From positions 28,665,899 to 28,729,898 of the forward strand of contig OZ022512.1 in NCBI GenBank assembly GCA_963989385.1: a DNA stretch of 64,000 bases, read 5' to 3'. Both the position numbers and the translations under genes were made by a program. The notes under the pieces are model-generated. The model was not told the DNA's origin and ran no database searches. It saw nothing but the letters and a program-made list of their open reading frames with translations. The stretch's first letter is position 1. Every line of letters begins with the position of its first letter. Shown here piece by piece: positions 45,089 to 56,398 of the stretch. Source of the stretch: Ctena decussata. Its lineage: Eukaryota > Mollusca > Bivalvia > Lucinida > Lucinidae.

Positions 45089-45320
45089 TGTCAAGTAATA
45101 TTTTATTCGGAACACGGCTCGGCCAATTCCGTGAATCAATTCCGGCCAATTCCGTGAATCACGGAATTGGCAAGCGGTGTTCCGAATGCTAATACTTAGC
45201 CACTGAGAGATCACCGGTATCGGACCAGTCATTTCATCATGATAATTGTGGCGGTAGAAGCCAAAAAAGTAGCACATTTTCACGACGTCATAGAAAAAAC
45301 AAGTACATGACACCCCCAAA
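45089..45320. other. Short repeat, no gene
   Basis: 'cggccaattccgtgaatca' occurs twice in 45119-45160 and overlaps an inverse complement (TGATTCACGGAATTGG). Otherwise nothing. Confidence 0.5.
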
Positions 45321-45913
45321 AGAAACTGTTGCTTCATGATGCATGTTGCCCCCCAGAAGCTAAGGCAATTTCCCAATTTCAATGGCAATTTTAAGACTGG
45401 AAAAAATAGAGAAAAACTAGGAGTGATGATAAAAATAAGGGTTTTTATATTAGGACTTTTGCCTTTTAGAGTGTTTATTTTGCCATAATGGTTTTGTCTC
45501 CCATAAGCTAGTGACTCTTTTGCAATTCAGTTTTAGTGGAAACATTTACTTAGTAATGTAGTAATGTGGCAGATCAATGATACATGTATGTGAATGTTGT
45601 ATAGGATGTTTTTGTAAATGTATGCACATGCGGGGCCCGCTGGTGTAAACCAATTGTAGATAATATCAAAATAGTACTATTAAATATGGGGGTCTGGGGG
45701 GCGCAGCCAGATACCTTATAAAAACTCAATTCCAATGCAATTATCTGCAGACAATATTTTTTTTTATTTGTTTTTTGAAATTTTGGGTGGAGACAGGTTA
45801 TTTTTTTCTCTTACTTTTGAGGCCAGATTATTATTTTGAACCCCCTTATGAGCCAGGTTATTTTTTTCTTGCATATCCAAAGACAGGGAATTTTTTTGAT
45901 AAATACACCAACC

Positions 45914-45944
<31 letters not shown>

Positions 45945-45971
45945 ACACACAATATCAAATGGTCGGTCCCT
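45321..45971. mobile_element. Truncated copy of the TTA-target TIR element
   Basis: Inverse-complement match to 62563-63140: 'gataatatcaaaatagtact', 'gggggtctggggggc', 'cagacaatattttt', 'gagccaggttatttttttct', then the end 'aatatcaaatggtcggtccc' followed by TTA. The opposite end is missing. It contains C and AC tracts at 45912-45950. Confidence 0.75.
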
Positions 45972-46671
45972 TATTGACCCAAGTATGTTTATACAATTTC
46001 ACTAATCCTATATGTAACTCTTATTCAAGCGGATCCTGATTCTTGTACCATGAACTGAATTGATAAATCATGATTTTATCAATATTCTGCAATCCCAATG
46101 CGTACCCCCTAAACACCCTCGCACACACAAACATGAGGTTATAACCAGACCTCATGCTTCACACTTGATTTATGCTCTTCAAGAGTGTTTTTCGTATAGT
46201 CTTGGAGGACAACAAGTCTTTGTTTACCGTTTACAAACCTCAATGTGCAACAGCTTTATAAATAAACGCACAGTGCAACCTTAAACTTCCTGTTTATTAC
46301 ATACTAGTGTGTAAATACGAAAGTAAACAAGAGTTTAGTAGGTTACGTTAAGACTATTGCTTATGTAAGTTGTTTATGGTTTATGCATCCTTGAAGTACA
46401 ATCAGATCCTGACGCTCCTAAAAGCCGGTTAAAACAAAGTGGACTTAGTACCCTTGGCTTTCGAATATGGCTCTTCTGTCGCGCGTTATAATTCTCTGAA
46501 TACTTTGTGTCAAGTGGGGCTATCGTGACTGATTAATATCCTTGCAGAGACCATGTTAGTGTCCATAAATCTGTTGTACATACTGTAATTTATATGCTCA
46601 AACAAACAAAAAAATCTGGGCTTGGTGTGTCTCTTATCAAAGATAAATTAACATCATACCAATTTAACAAA
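45972..46671. other. No gene seen
   Basis: No supported frame or repeat. Confidence 0.4.
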
Positions 46672-46835
46672 CATGTTTCTCTTAGATTCATGCCTTCTCA
46701 TAGATTCGTTTCTATGGTTTGATGAGGACTGCAAATATATTGATGAAATCTTTTGACGAAGAAACACAATATTTGTCTGTAAGAACACCTCAATGTGAGC
46801 GCTTAATAAAAATTTTGGTTAGAAAATCTATTTTG
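46672..46835 (-). repeat. Dispersed repeat, inverse of 55915-56095
   Basis: 'gccttctcatagattcgttt' and 'ttttggttagaaaatct' are inverse complements of phrases at 56042-56075 and 55920-55950. A G tract (46836-46856) and an (ATCT)n run (46862-46880) follow. Confidence 0.65.
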
Positions 46836-46889
46836 GGGGGGGGGGGGGGGGGGGGGTAAAAAATCTATCTATCTATCTATTGTGTCAAA

Positions 46890-47112
46890 GAACTGTCACT
46901 CTGACCTTTCCAGTTTGTGAGTTATCTGCCCTTGATTGATCTGAAAAACTTTTTTATCTGTAGTTCCTTTACTATATGGAATATCTGAATGAAACTTCAT
47001 AGGTATGTTTCAAATCAAAGGTTACATAATGTGACAAAGGACCATCACTCTTACCTTTCCAGTTAATGATAGATCTGAAAAATGGTTTTTGACCTGTAGT
47101 TCGTATACTTTA
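46890..47112 (+). repeat. 136-bp tandem repeat, target of a transposon
   Basis: 'actctgacctttccagtt' and 'tctgtagttc' recur with 136-bp spacing. The second unit stops at GTAGTTCGTATAC and resumes after 51321 with TATATGGAATATCTGAATG, which matches the first unit (46974-46992). This supports an insertion in between. Confidence 0.7.
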
Positions 47113-47175
47113 CTGCTCAAAATAAGTAAGGGATATTAAGACATTTAAGGCAGCAGAAGTACGGAAAATAAGTGA

Positions 47176-48300
47176 ATGAATAATGTACAAAGCTTACTGT
47201 CAAAAATTGATCAACTTCAAGTGGAGCTGTCTCATTTCGACGTAATTGCCTTCAGCGAAACTTGGTTATCTCCTGCTGTCCATGATAAAGACGTTAGCTT
47301 TGTTAATTACCAAACACCTTATCGGAAAGACAGACAGGACAGTTATGGCGGCGTAATTGTATATGTAAAAGATACGATTCCCTGTAAAAGAAGACATGAC
47401 CTCGAAATTGAAGGTCTCGAAAGTATCTGGCTTGAATTAAAACTTAAAAACAAGGTTTTCTTATTCAGTGTATTTTACAGGCCTCCGAATTCCAATCAGG
47501 CCATCTTAGATAACATTGAAAGGTCAGTCGACCCTGCCATTGATACCAATATTCCATCTATTATAATTACCGGAGATTTTAATTTGAATTTCCTTGAACG
47601 TTCATGTCGAAATAAACTTAAAACCATATTTAGTCTATATAATCTTACGCAACTAATAAATGAGCCTACACATTACACTGAAACATCTTCATCTTTAATT
47701 GACCTTATGTTTACAACAAGTACATCCTCCGTGTTACTGAGCGGCGTTGGAGAAGCATTTCTAGATCAAAATATTCGTTATCACTGCCCTGTATTTGCGG
47801 TATTTAATTTTGATAAATATAAATTTAAGTGTTTCCAGAGAAAAATTTGGAAGTATGACAGTGGTGACTATGAAGTTTTAAAACAAGACATTCACAACTT
47901 TAACTGGGCATCTCTTAAAAACGAAGACATAAACATTTATGCAGACAATGTTACCAAAACGATTTTGTCCCTGTGTGAAAAAAGCATTCCTACCAAAACG
48001 ATAACAGTAAGACCCTCTGATCCCCCTTGGTTTAACAGCTTTGTACGAAAACAAATCCGGAGACGAAAGCGGGCTCATAAAAAAGCCAAAGTACTGAATA
48101 CGCCCGAAAGTTGGAGTAAATTTCGAAAACTTAGAAATAAAAGTGTAAATGCTGTAAAAAAGGCTAAACAAGAGTTTAAGGATAACTTAGCAAACAAAAT
48201 TAACTCGGGCAATATTTCAAGTAAAGATTGGTGGAAAACTTTTAAATCTATCATAGGCAAAGACACAAAAAACAACCCTACCGCCCTTAATAAAAGATGA
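47176..48300 (+). pseudogene. LINE endonuclease domain (EEP), frame-broken
   Basis: The open frame of 374 codons carries apurinic-type endonuclease landmarks: FSETWL with the metal-binding Glu (about residue 27), the YRPPN segment (~101), GDFNLNF (~132), and the His region IRYHCPVF (~200) where many LINEs have SDH. A basic stretch (RRRKRAHKKAK) precedes the linker to the polymerase. The first two codons belong to the target duplication, so the ATG is not the native start. The frame ends at a TGA that a one-base shift near 48275 would avoid, since the polymerase linker continues in another frame. Confidence 0.85.
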
Positions 48301-49765
48301 TAAATCCATTAACGACCCCTCAGAAAAAGCTAATGTACTAAATCAATTCTTTTACACTCAGACTTTACTAAATGACAACAATAAGCCAATTCCAAATCTA
48401 ACGCAGCCTGATCAAACCTTGACTAACATAGTCCTTGAAGTAGATGAAGTAAGGTCAGTCCTAAAATCACTAGCAACTGGGAAAGCTTCTGGTCCTGATC
48501 TACTAAACAACAAAATACTTAAGGAATTAGCTGACGGTATATCTGTACCACTAACTGATCTCTTTAATAGCTCCCTTTTTACTTCTATAGTGCCTGAAGT
48601 ATGGAAACAAGCCAACGTCACTCCAATACATAAAAAAGATAGTAAATCTGACGTAAAAAATTATAGGCCCATATCTCTTCTCAGTTCTGTAGGAAAGTCT
48701 TTCGAAAGAGTAATATACAAACGCATACATAACTTTCTACTCGAGAATCAAGTTATTACTCCCTTTCAGTCTGGCTTCACTAAGGGAGACTCAGCAGTAA
48801 ACCAGCTATTAGACTTGTACAATACCTTTGGTCAGGCCCTGGACGAAGGCAAAGAAGTTCGTGTAGTTTTTTGTGATATAAGCAAAGCCTTCGACAGGGT
48901 CTGGCATAAGGGCCTCATTGCTAAACTGCGCCATTATGGTATTAGTGGCAAATTACTTAAATGGTTTGAGAGCTATTTATCGCAAAGACTTCAGAGAGTA
49001 GTCATCCCAGGGGGTTCCTCCGACTGGGTAGAAATTAAAGCTGGAGTCCCTCAGGGCTCTATTTTGGGCCCCTTACTTTTTATATTGTATATTAACGACA
49101 TAGTAAATGAAATACACTGCGGAATTCGACTATTTGCCGATGATACAAGCTTGTTTATTATTGTGGACACCCCTGAAAATGCAGCTCTCCAAATGAATAC
49201 TGATCTGGATAAGATAACCAGCTGGTCAAATAAATGGCTGGTTACTTTCAATCCCGCCAAAACTGAGTCACTTTTGCTTACAAGGAAGGTCAGAAACATT
49301 GACCACCCCAGCTTGTACCTTAGTGACGTACCCATAGAAGAAGTAACTACACATAAACATCTAGGAATATACCTATCCCAGAAACTAGATTGGCAGAAAC
49401 ACATTGAATACATTACAGAAAAAGCTTCAGTACGTCTAAACCTCCTTAGATCTTTAAAATTTACACTTGATAGGAATTCACTTCAGAAAATATATTTTAT
49501 CTTCATACGATCTATACTAGAATATGCAGACATAGTATGGGACAACTGCACCCAGCAGCAAAGTAATGAATTAGAAAAAATACAACTTGAAGCAGCCAGA
49601 ATTGTCACCGGAACAACAAAGTTAATCTCAATAAATAAATTATATAAAGAAGTAGGGTGGCTGAAATTGTCAGAAAGACGTAATCTCCACAAACTTTATC
49701 AATTCTATAAAATGCAAAATGGACTGACTCCACTTTATTTGACAAACATCTCCCGCCACGTATAG
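48283..49765 (+). pseudogene. LINE reverse transcriptase domain, frame-broken
   Basis: In this frame the linker (IKDDKSINDPSEKANVLNQF) leads into a full polymerase: KASGPD, YRPISLLSSVGKSFERVI, QSGFTKGDSAVNQLL, the catalytic CDISKAFDRVWH, GVPQGSILGPLLFILYIND, and FADDTSLF with the two catalytic Asp residues, followed by HLGIYLSQKLDW. All active-site residues are present. The frame stops near 49765, after TPLYL, through a second shift. This is the nearest to intact retrotransposon polymerase in the window. Confidence 0.9.
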
Positions 49766-50301
49766 GTGATGTATCTTCTTATGCCCTACGTAATGTTGAT
49801 GACTACCAACAAATTATTGCGCGCACACAAATGTACGCTAATTCTTTCCTCCCGTCAACTATATCTGCATGGAATTCTCTTTCAACCCCAGCTAAAACCG
49901 CGGACTCTTTAAACTCCTTTAAACGTTTGATCCAACTTGAAACCCCGAAAATACCCGCCTATTATAGTACTGGAAGCAGACGATTCCAGATGCTTCACAC
50001 GCGACTACGAACTGAATGTAGTTCCCTGAATGAACATTTATTTCAGGGAAATCTGGTACCTAACCCTAACTGTACATGTGGTTTGGTTGAGAACAATAGT
50101 CACTTTCTTTTATCGTGTCCCAAGTATGACTTAATGCGTGCAGAAATGTTAATGACTGTCCAACAGATTTTACCCGATAACACACATATTACATCAGACA
50201 TCCTTCTTTTTGGTATAGATGGAATATGTAATGATAGAAACACAAATATCTTTAAAGCTGTCCAAAAATACATAGAAAGAACAAAAAGATTCACATCATA
50301 A
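49766..50301 (+). pseudogene. LINE ORF2 C-terminal domain
   Basis: Continues the same protein in a third frame to its natural stop: IGDVSSYALRN, then SFLPSTISAWNSL, then a cysteine/histidine cluster CTCGLVENNSHFLLSCPKY (Cys-x-Cys, His, Cys) near the end, typical of molluscan LINE C-termini. The stop codon at 50299 is the original end. Confidence 0.8.
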
Positions 50302-50465
50302 ATGTTAAACAGATTATTGAGTAACACTGACAACTGAAAAATAAAATGATCAAAAGGGAATGTTGGGAAAATGTCTCCGTTATGAGTTATCTGTATCAGA
50401 AAACTACCTTGATTTTACCAAAGGACATTCGGACTATGCCCATGGGGAAACTCCTTTACTGCATT

Positions 50466-50500
<35 letters not shown>

Positions 50501-51323
50501 TTCATTCAGTTAGATTCACATTTAGATCACACATGCATGTTAGGTAATCTTATTTCTTGTATTGCCATTCACTATTGCTACTTGTTTTGCAGGAGATGAT
50601 TGTATAAGTTTTGATGCTTGTTATCAAATCCTGTTCACCATTTTGTACTCTGTAAATGTTATGCATGTAATTTACGTGAAATAAATATTGTTTAAACCAA
50701 GTGAATGAATATTAAACTGTTATAATTCATAAAAGACCCTCAATATGAATACTGAAACGATTAAGCTTGTCACGTGACCTAGAGTAAATTGGAAGTAGAC
50801 AAGGGGTCGATATCCAAATTTCACACGAATCCAGCGCAGCAAGGACTAATAATTTTTATGCAAACTTTATTAGGACAGACGCCTAATGCCTCAGTTAACA
50901 GGATACATATACTTTTTCATGCGGTTTTATCACAGGAGAAAATGATAGCCGTAAAAGATGTCATTGTGTGGTGAATTGTCTCACATATGATGACACTTGT
51001 AACAGCCCTACATCTTAAATAACGCAATAAAGCCTACCAAAGTGGGTGTTTTCAGTTCGGAAAATTATGGAGAATTTTATTATTCACAGAATATCAGGGT
51101 CCAAAAGAATTTTTTTCGCCGATTTGAAATTGAGGTGTAGACCCCATAGTCCTTTATGTGCTGCTCTCGGTCATATGACCTGCATTGACTGTTTCTGTTT
51201 TAGTTGAATATTGTTACTTGAATAGTGTTCTGTCAATATACAACAATAAACTTACCCAGGCATTATCATTAATTTTTGTACACGCTTCCATGTCATAATA
51301 TCCCCTACTTTTTGTGGGCAGTA

Positions 51324-51826
51324 TATATGGAATATCTGAATGAAACTTCAGTGATAGAATAAGAATATTCACACCATAGAATAAGGAACATAGTCTCTCA
51401 GCTCAAAGAAATGCTTTAAAGCCTGTTTTAAATCTACACGTGTCAGAATGCTCCACATTGTTGGGTGGTTTATCTTAATATTTATATACAGTAAGGACAT
51501 CATATCTCTGTCTATCCCAGTTCTGTGGCTATTTAGCTATTACATATCTCAAAAAATAGTTACAATGCCCAGCAGTGGCGGGGTATCATGCAGTGCCTGC
51601 GATGCTTTTATATCTGGTGATTCTAGTGCACGAATTCAATGAGAAACTTTTTTTTCAATATTTTGCGACGAGGGGTCGTCTTTTTATAGTCAAAATAAAT
51701 TTCACACCAGTTTAATGACTTGATACACTGTCAGGGGTTGATGCAAAATCAATTTACCGGTTCCCAAATTTTTCATTGAAGAAGGAAAATTATAACAGCG
51801 GGAAAACAGGATATATCATAACACAC
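51324..51826. other. No gene seen
   Basis: Resumes the 136-bp repeat DNA for about 60 bp, then AT-rich sequence with no recognised feature. Confidence 0.4.
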
Positions 51827-52440
51827 ATGCACTCTCCGGCTGCGATGTATGTTTTTTTCCACATTTGTCTGCTCCGAGCATGCGTTAACAAACCAGTTTT
51901 GGTCACCCAGAGCATGCTCGCTATCGATAAAAACATGCTTGGAAAAACATTAATTGTTCATTGTGCGCATGTTCGCAAATACAAAGATCAATACATAACA
52001 ATCCAGTTTTGGTCAAAAGGAGCATTGTCGCTACCGATAAAAATTGCGCCCAGGAGCATGCCCGGAAGAATGTAAATTGATCATTGTGCGCATGCTCGCA
52101 AGTACCAAGATCTATACATTAAGTAATGGCTGCTCCTAGCGTTTTTTTTTCTTCTAAATCACTGGTATGTGCATGCTCGCAAATGCAAAAATCTATAAGT
52201 TGAGAGGGGGGGCCTCGAGCGGTTACCTAAATCACGCTCGGAACCTCATAATTTGGACAGTATCAATTGGTAGATAGATTAAGTACGCGCATGCTCGCAA
52301 TTCAATAAAAGGTGCTCCGAACGTATCCTAAGCAGCTATGTGCATGCTCGCTAAAGCACAAAAAGTATGCACTGGAAGCAATAATTACGGTTTGATATTC
52401 CGAACATGCTTTTGTGCGCTCAGTCTAGATTTTCAAAAAA
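51827..52440. repeat. GCATGCTCGC-rich repeats
   Basis: A roughly 155-bp direct repeat ('accagttttggtcac', 'attgttcattgtgcgcatg', 'gcaa.tacaaagatc') runs near 51890-52115, and variants of GAGCATGC / GCATGCTCGC recur to 52400, about a dozen times. GAGCATGCTC is a palindrome. No gene is supported. Confidence 0.65.
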
Positions 52441-53129
52441 GAGAGTTTTGTGTTTCTACTCGGCTAACGGGGTAAGTTTATCTTATGCCTTTTCATGAAA
52501 ATGAAATAACTAGCCTTCGATCAAATTTTCCTAAGAATCCGCAATTGACCTCGCCTTCCGCCCTTCTGCAGGTATTTGGTTTATACTTTATATATTATAC
52601 AGTGCATAACAACTTAAGACGAGAATAGACATATTTTAGCTGTAAATGAAAGTGAATTATTCAAATAGGATTTAGAAATAAGTGAAATAACTTTTATGAA
52701 TCTGTTTCATATTTTGCAATCAATTTAAAGGCAAACAGCGAGACGGATGAACTTAATTGTTACTCCTTTTGTTTTGTTCAATTTGGTTTGGTAAAAAATC
52801 TCTTGTTCTTTTGTTAAACATTTCCCAGACATGTCCTGGACAGATGTGCGTCTACCCTGTTTCCCTAAAGTTAGATCCTTTACCAGCCGATGTGCTCAGT
52901 TGCTGTTTTTGTTTTATTCAGGCAAGTTTCGATCTCCTCGCACTGAATACCTAGCCAGTCTTCCTTTGCTGTCTCAGTCAGGGCCTTCTGTTAGCCTTCC
53001 TGGTCACCTCTTCTTCAACTCCCCCTCTCATAGAGGTCGAGAACATCCCTGGTGACCCACGGTTTTTCCTATGGCTTGTCAATCACTGTAGATGGTAATC
53101 ATGCTATCTATGTCCCTCAGACTGATGAG
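52441..53129. other. No intact gene
   Basis: Overlapping + strand frames at 52757-53055 have no domain. The right part may be minus-strand LINE debris continuing from 53130. Confidence 0.35.
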
Positions 53130-53740
53130 TGGTGCAAATTTCCTACCTATTGAAAATTGAAATGTTCTTGCAACATCTTGTTAAGAAACTTCGCATGCCA
53201 AAACGTCAGTTGTGGCTGGGTTGGCTTTCTGGCTTCGGACGAACTCGGAAGGCCATCATCGCCAAGTCGTGGTCACTTTCTATGTCTGCTCCAGAAAGCT
53301 TTTTGTCCTGTGGATATCAATTTCTGATCGGAACCGCTTCCTCACCAAGATGTAGTCAATCTGGTTGTGATGCTTCTAGTCTGGGCAGTGGCATGTGCAC
53401 CATCTGGATAGTTTTTAGCAGAGGGATGGGGCCAATGTATTTGTCAATACTAGTTTGTTAAAGGTTGCCAATTCTAGTTCAAAGTTCGAGACCTCTCTCG
53501 TTTGGCTCAGCATTGCAGTCCACATACGTCTCCTGCCTGCCTGTGCATCTCTTCGAGCTTTAACATTCCAATCCCTTGTACAACCAGAATCACTCATCTT
53601 TGGTGTTTGGTCTATGATTTCCTGAAGTTGCTGGTAGAAGTTGTCGACCTCTGTGTCACCGTGTCCAGATGTTGGTGCATAACCTTGTATGATGGTGGCA
53701 TTGAAAGGAGCTGCTCTCTAGCGGATTGAGATAATTAAAA
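53130..53740 (-). pseudogene. RTE-like LINE endonuclease relic
   Basis: On the minus strand, successive pieces read DNFYQQLQEIIDQTPKM, then DWNVKARRDA, then a NFELELATFNKLVLTNT segment, then ADIESDHDLAMMAFRVR. This order (FY.QLQ...TPK, GDWNAKVG, LL.FA..N.LVL.NT, SDHDLV) is that of the endonuclease of RTE-type LINEs. GDWN is altered, and frame shifts and stops separate the pieces. Dead copy. Confidence 0.7.
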
Positions 53741-53911
53741 TCTTAAGTCAGTTGGAGACTGGTCAGCAACCCAAGGTAGCACCCACCATGTATTAATGCA
53801 CTAGAAAAACTGTTCCACACTCGTGTCTGTCCTCTTTGCAATCACGTAAACCTTGTGTCTGACATCTTTTAACATCTCCCAAAGCTCTTCCAGCGCATCT
53901 CACACAGCCAC

Positions 53912-54176
53912 CGGTCCATAGAATTACCTAAAAGCACCGAAATACCTAAAAGCACCGAAATACCGAAAAGCATAGAATTACCGAAAAGCACCAATATGTC
54001 ATAGTCTTTCCAAGAATCTTGTATACAATACGGGTATGGATGTATTATACAGGAGTAGAGTAACTCATGAGGATGATTGTTTTTACCGAAAAACACCAAT
54101 ATATCATGTATTATACAAGGGTATGATATAAAACAGAGTTCGGTATTTCGGTGCTTTTCGGTAATTCTATGGACCC
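53912..54176. mobile_element. GGTCCAT-end TIR element, small
   Basis: Ends CGGTCCATAGAATTACC and its complement, with multiple copies of 'taccgaaaagcaccgaaa' in both arms. Flanked by CACAGCCAC (53903-53911) and CACAGCCCC (54177-54185), 8 of 9 bases alike. No gene. Shares its outer 15 bp with the element at 55072. Confidence 0.75.
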
Positions 54177-54865
54177 CACAGCCCCAGTATAATTCAGTTG
54201 TACCTGTCTATTTGATGAGTCGGCTAAAGTTTTCTAGCTAAGGGGCGTCGGAACGATTTTGACATTGGGGAGGCCGACAAACCGGACCATGGACTATCCG
54301 GTGGTGCCCTGGTGCCAGTAACTTTCGTAGTCTTATCATATATGACCAACAAGATTTAATCGCAGCCATTGCGTAGGTTTACTGTAACTACCACACTAGT
54401 AACTCTCGGTGAAAACAGGTGGTCCTCAGAGATACTTGAGTGGTAATGCCGAAAGTGCCCTGTGAATTTTAACCAATCAAGTCGAAGCATTTCATTCAGT
54501 CCTGTCTTTTCCTGTCAAACGTAAACTTCCTGTTTGATAAGAAATGGACTTTGCAACCAATTTCATTGTTTTATCTCAACTTCTGTTGATAATCTTTGAA
54601 AAGTCGTTAAGTGAAGACTGCGTATATCAGACTGCTTGTTCATGTAAAACATCCAAGTACACATTAGATTTCAGTAAACTAGGTGAAGGATCGAATCCTA
54701 GGTGGGTATCGAAACGATGTTAAAAACTGTCACATGACTCTCTAAAAAATAATATAGGTGTCAATCCATGAGCATTTCTGACCATTTTGATCAAGCAAGA
54801 CATCAAATACATCAACAAGTTCCCCACCATGTCATTTAATAGAGTTGCCACAATCTGTATCGTCC
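54177..54865. other. No gene seen
   Basis: No frame or repeat recognised. Confidence 0.4.
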
Positions 54866-54886
54866 CGGTATGTGTTTCAGAGCCCT
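54866..54886. repeat. 21-bp inverted repeat, left member
   Basis: CGGTATGTGTTTCAGAGCCC plus T; its exact inverse complement is at 60718-60738. The pair encloses 5.9 kb including the GTCCGTAGCCCC region and may mark ends of a large decayed element, although similarity outside the 21 bp is poor. Confidence 0.5.
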
Positions 54887-55071
54887 AACTATATGCTGTT
54901 TTCTCGTTGATTCGTGCCCCTTATCATAATTTGCCTGCTTTTGTGAAAAATTAAGGAACTGGTAATTTGATTTTACTTTTGAATCTGCAAATAAACCTCT
55001 GACAGCATACCAACTTATCAAAACTTGTGTGAATTTTCATTTTCAGTATAAAATAGGACACTGTCTTGGAC

Positions 55072-55681
55072 GGGTCCATCGAATTACCCCAAAACACCCC
55101 AAACCGCCTGAAAACCACCCCAAACCACTTTTCTTAATTCTGTTTCAGGTTAAAATAGCTTCCTAGCGTTTTGTTTATATGCTTTTTGTGATTTTGAAAT
55201 TGTAAAATAAAAAAATAAATGTTATCTTTTTATGCAGAAACAACGATTTTCATATGGTATATGCTGATAATATGTTATATGTATGTATGCCGTTTGTATG
55301 TAAGGCATATGTAGACACTAAATATGCTTGCATGACTGCATGTATGTTTGACAGCACATGCATGTTTACATGCACGTGTAAGTATATGTATGTTATATAC
55401 CATTCAGATTCATGGAAGCACAGATACACAAATATAGCCTACATATTGGTAATGACAATTCTTCCCTAAAGCTGCAAATGTAAATCAGTTATCATTAATT
55501 ATATTATTAGCATGAACAAATATTTCTAAAGCAGTGTGAGTTCCTGCAAAATACCAAATTAGGTTTGGAGTGATCTGGTTTTGGTGGTTTGGGGTGTTTT
55601 TATGGGCGGTTTGGGGTGGTTTGGGGTGTTTTGGTGTGGTTTGGGGTGTTTTGGGGTGGTTTGGGGTAATTCGATGGACCG
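55072..55681. mobile_element. GGTCCAT-end TIR element with CCCCAAAA repeats
   Basis: Ends GGGTCCATCGAATTACCCC and, inverted, CGGTCCATCGAATTACCCC. Exact 9-bp flanks GTCTTGGAC at 55063-55071 and 55682-55690. Both arms, especially the right (55567-55670), are built from CCCCAAAAC / GGTTTGGGGTG units, so one strand is G-rich. The minus-strand frame with Pro/Thr/Asn repeats is a translation of this array, not a gene. Confidence 0.8.
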
Positions 55682-55690
55682 GTCTTGGAC

Positions 55691-56398
55691 TACCCCTCAG
55701 AACAAACATTGAAAATGTTTCTCATTGAGTTCATGCCCTAGAATAAACAGCCAAATTTTCAAAATTGTTTTACTAGTCTGTCAAAATTTTAATATGTAAA
55801 GACTAGTCCACACTATTTTTAAGTATTTACTGGCAGTTTTATGGCATGGTATTTAATGTAAGAAGTTTGGAAGGATTTTATTTGGGACCACTGAAAAAAA
55901 TTAAGGACTTTTTCAAAAAATTTGATTTTCTAACCAAAATTTTATTTAGCACTGACAAACAAGTTTTTTGACACATAAATATTGTTTTTTCAACCTTTTT
56001 TATCCAAACAGTTGATCAAATTAATTGCAGTCCTAAGCAAACCATAGAAAGGAATCTATGAGAAGGCACGAATCCATGAGAAACGGGTATAATCATAAAT
56101 TGTACACGGTAGAGCATAAGCACTGAGGAAATTTATTGACATCTGTATTCTGCAGAGGGTCTTGTTCGTCAACATAATAAAGAATGACCAAAACTATCAT
56201 CTGGGGAAAATAATTTAAAAATCAAGACATGATGTGCTTTAAATAGTCATTTTTCTTATTGCACGTTTGTTATGGTTGTTGTGACCCTGAATTTTTTTAA
56301 ACTGGCAAAATTTTATAAGAGAAACTTACCGTCAGTTAATGGTATGCTTAATATCTTTGATATCATGCAATAGTTGAGGTTCACTGAAAATATGTTAC
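55691..56398. other. Dispersed repeat piece, no gene
   Basis: 55915-56095 is the inverse of 46672-46835. The rest is AT-rich with nothing recognised. Confidence 0.45.

Larger units (their letters stand above)
47183..50698 (+). mobile_element. Jockey/CR1-like LINE, 5' truncated, 13-bp TSD
   Basis: AAGTGAATGAATA occurs exactly at 47170-47182 and 50699-50711, delimiting a 3.5-kb insertion. It starts inside the endonuclease domain, so ORF1 and the 5' end are missing, as expected for incomplete reverse transcription. It continues through reverse transcriptase and a C-terminal cysteine/histidine cluster, and ends 'gaaataaatattgtttaaacc' without a long poly-A. A (CT)n microsatellite lies in its 3' part (50467-50499). 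Two frame breaks make it non-functional. Confidence 0.9.
47113..51321. mobile_element. TIR DNA element with TA target, host of a LINE
   Basis: The left end CTGCTCAAAATAAGTAAGGG and the inverse complement of the right end, CTGCCCACAAAAAGTAGGGG, match at 16 of 20 bases; similarity continues through ATATTA.GACAT. TA flanks both sides (47111-47112; 51322-51323). Without the nested LINE the element is about 0.7 kb and has no transposase. The TIR/TA pattern fits Tc1/mariner-like elements; exact family unsure. Confidence 0.65.

Noticed and set aside
53121..53150. Another CTGATGAG core
   Set aside because: No pairing stem II and no GAAA at the right distance; chance match.
53129..53729. Plus-strand frames of 75-110 codons
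   Set aside because: The minus strand carries recognisable LINE endonuclease pieces at the same place; the plus-strand frames are their shadows.
55485..55709. Proline/threonine-rich minus-strand protein
   Set aside because: Direct translation of the CCCCAAAA-type repeat in a TIR element.
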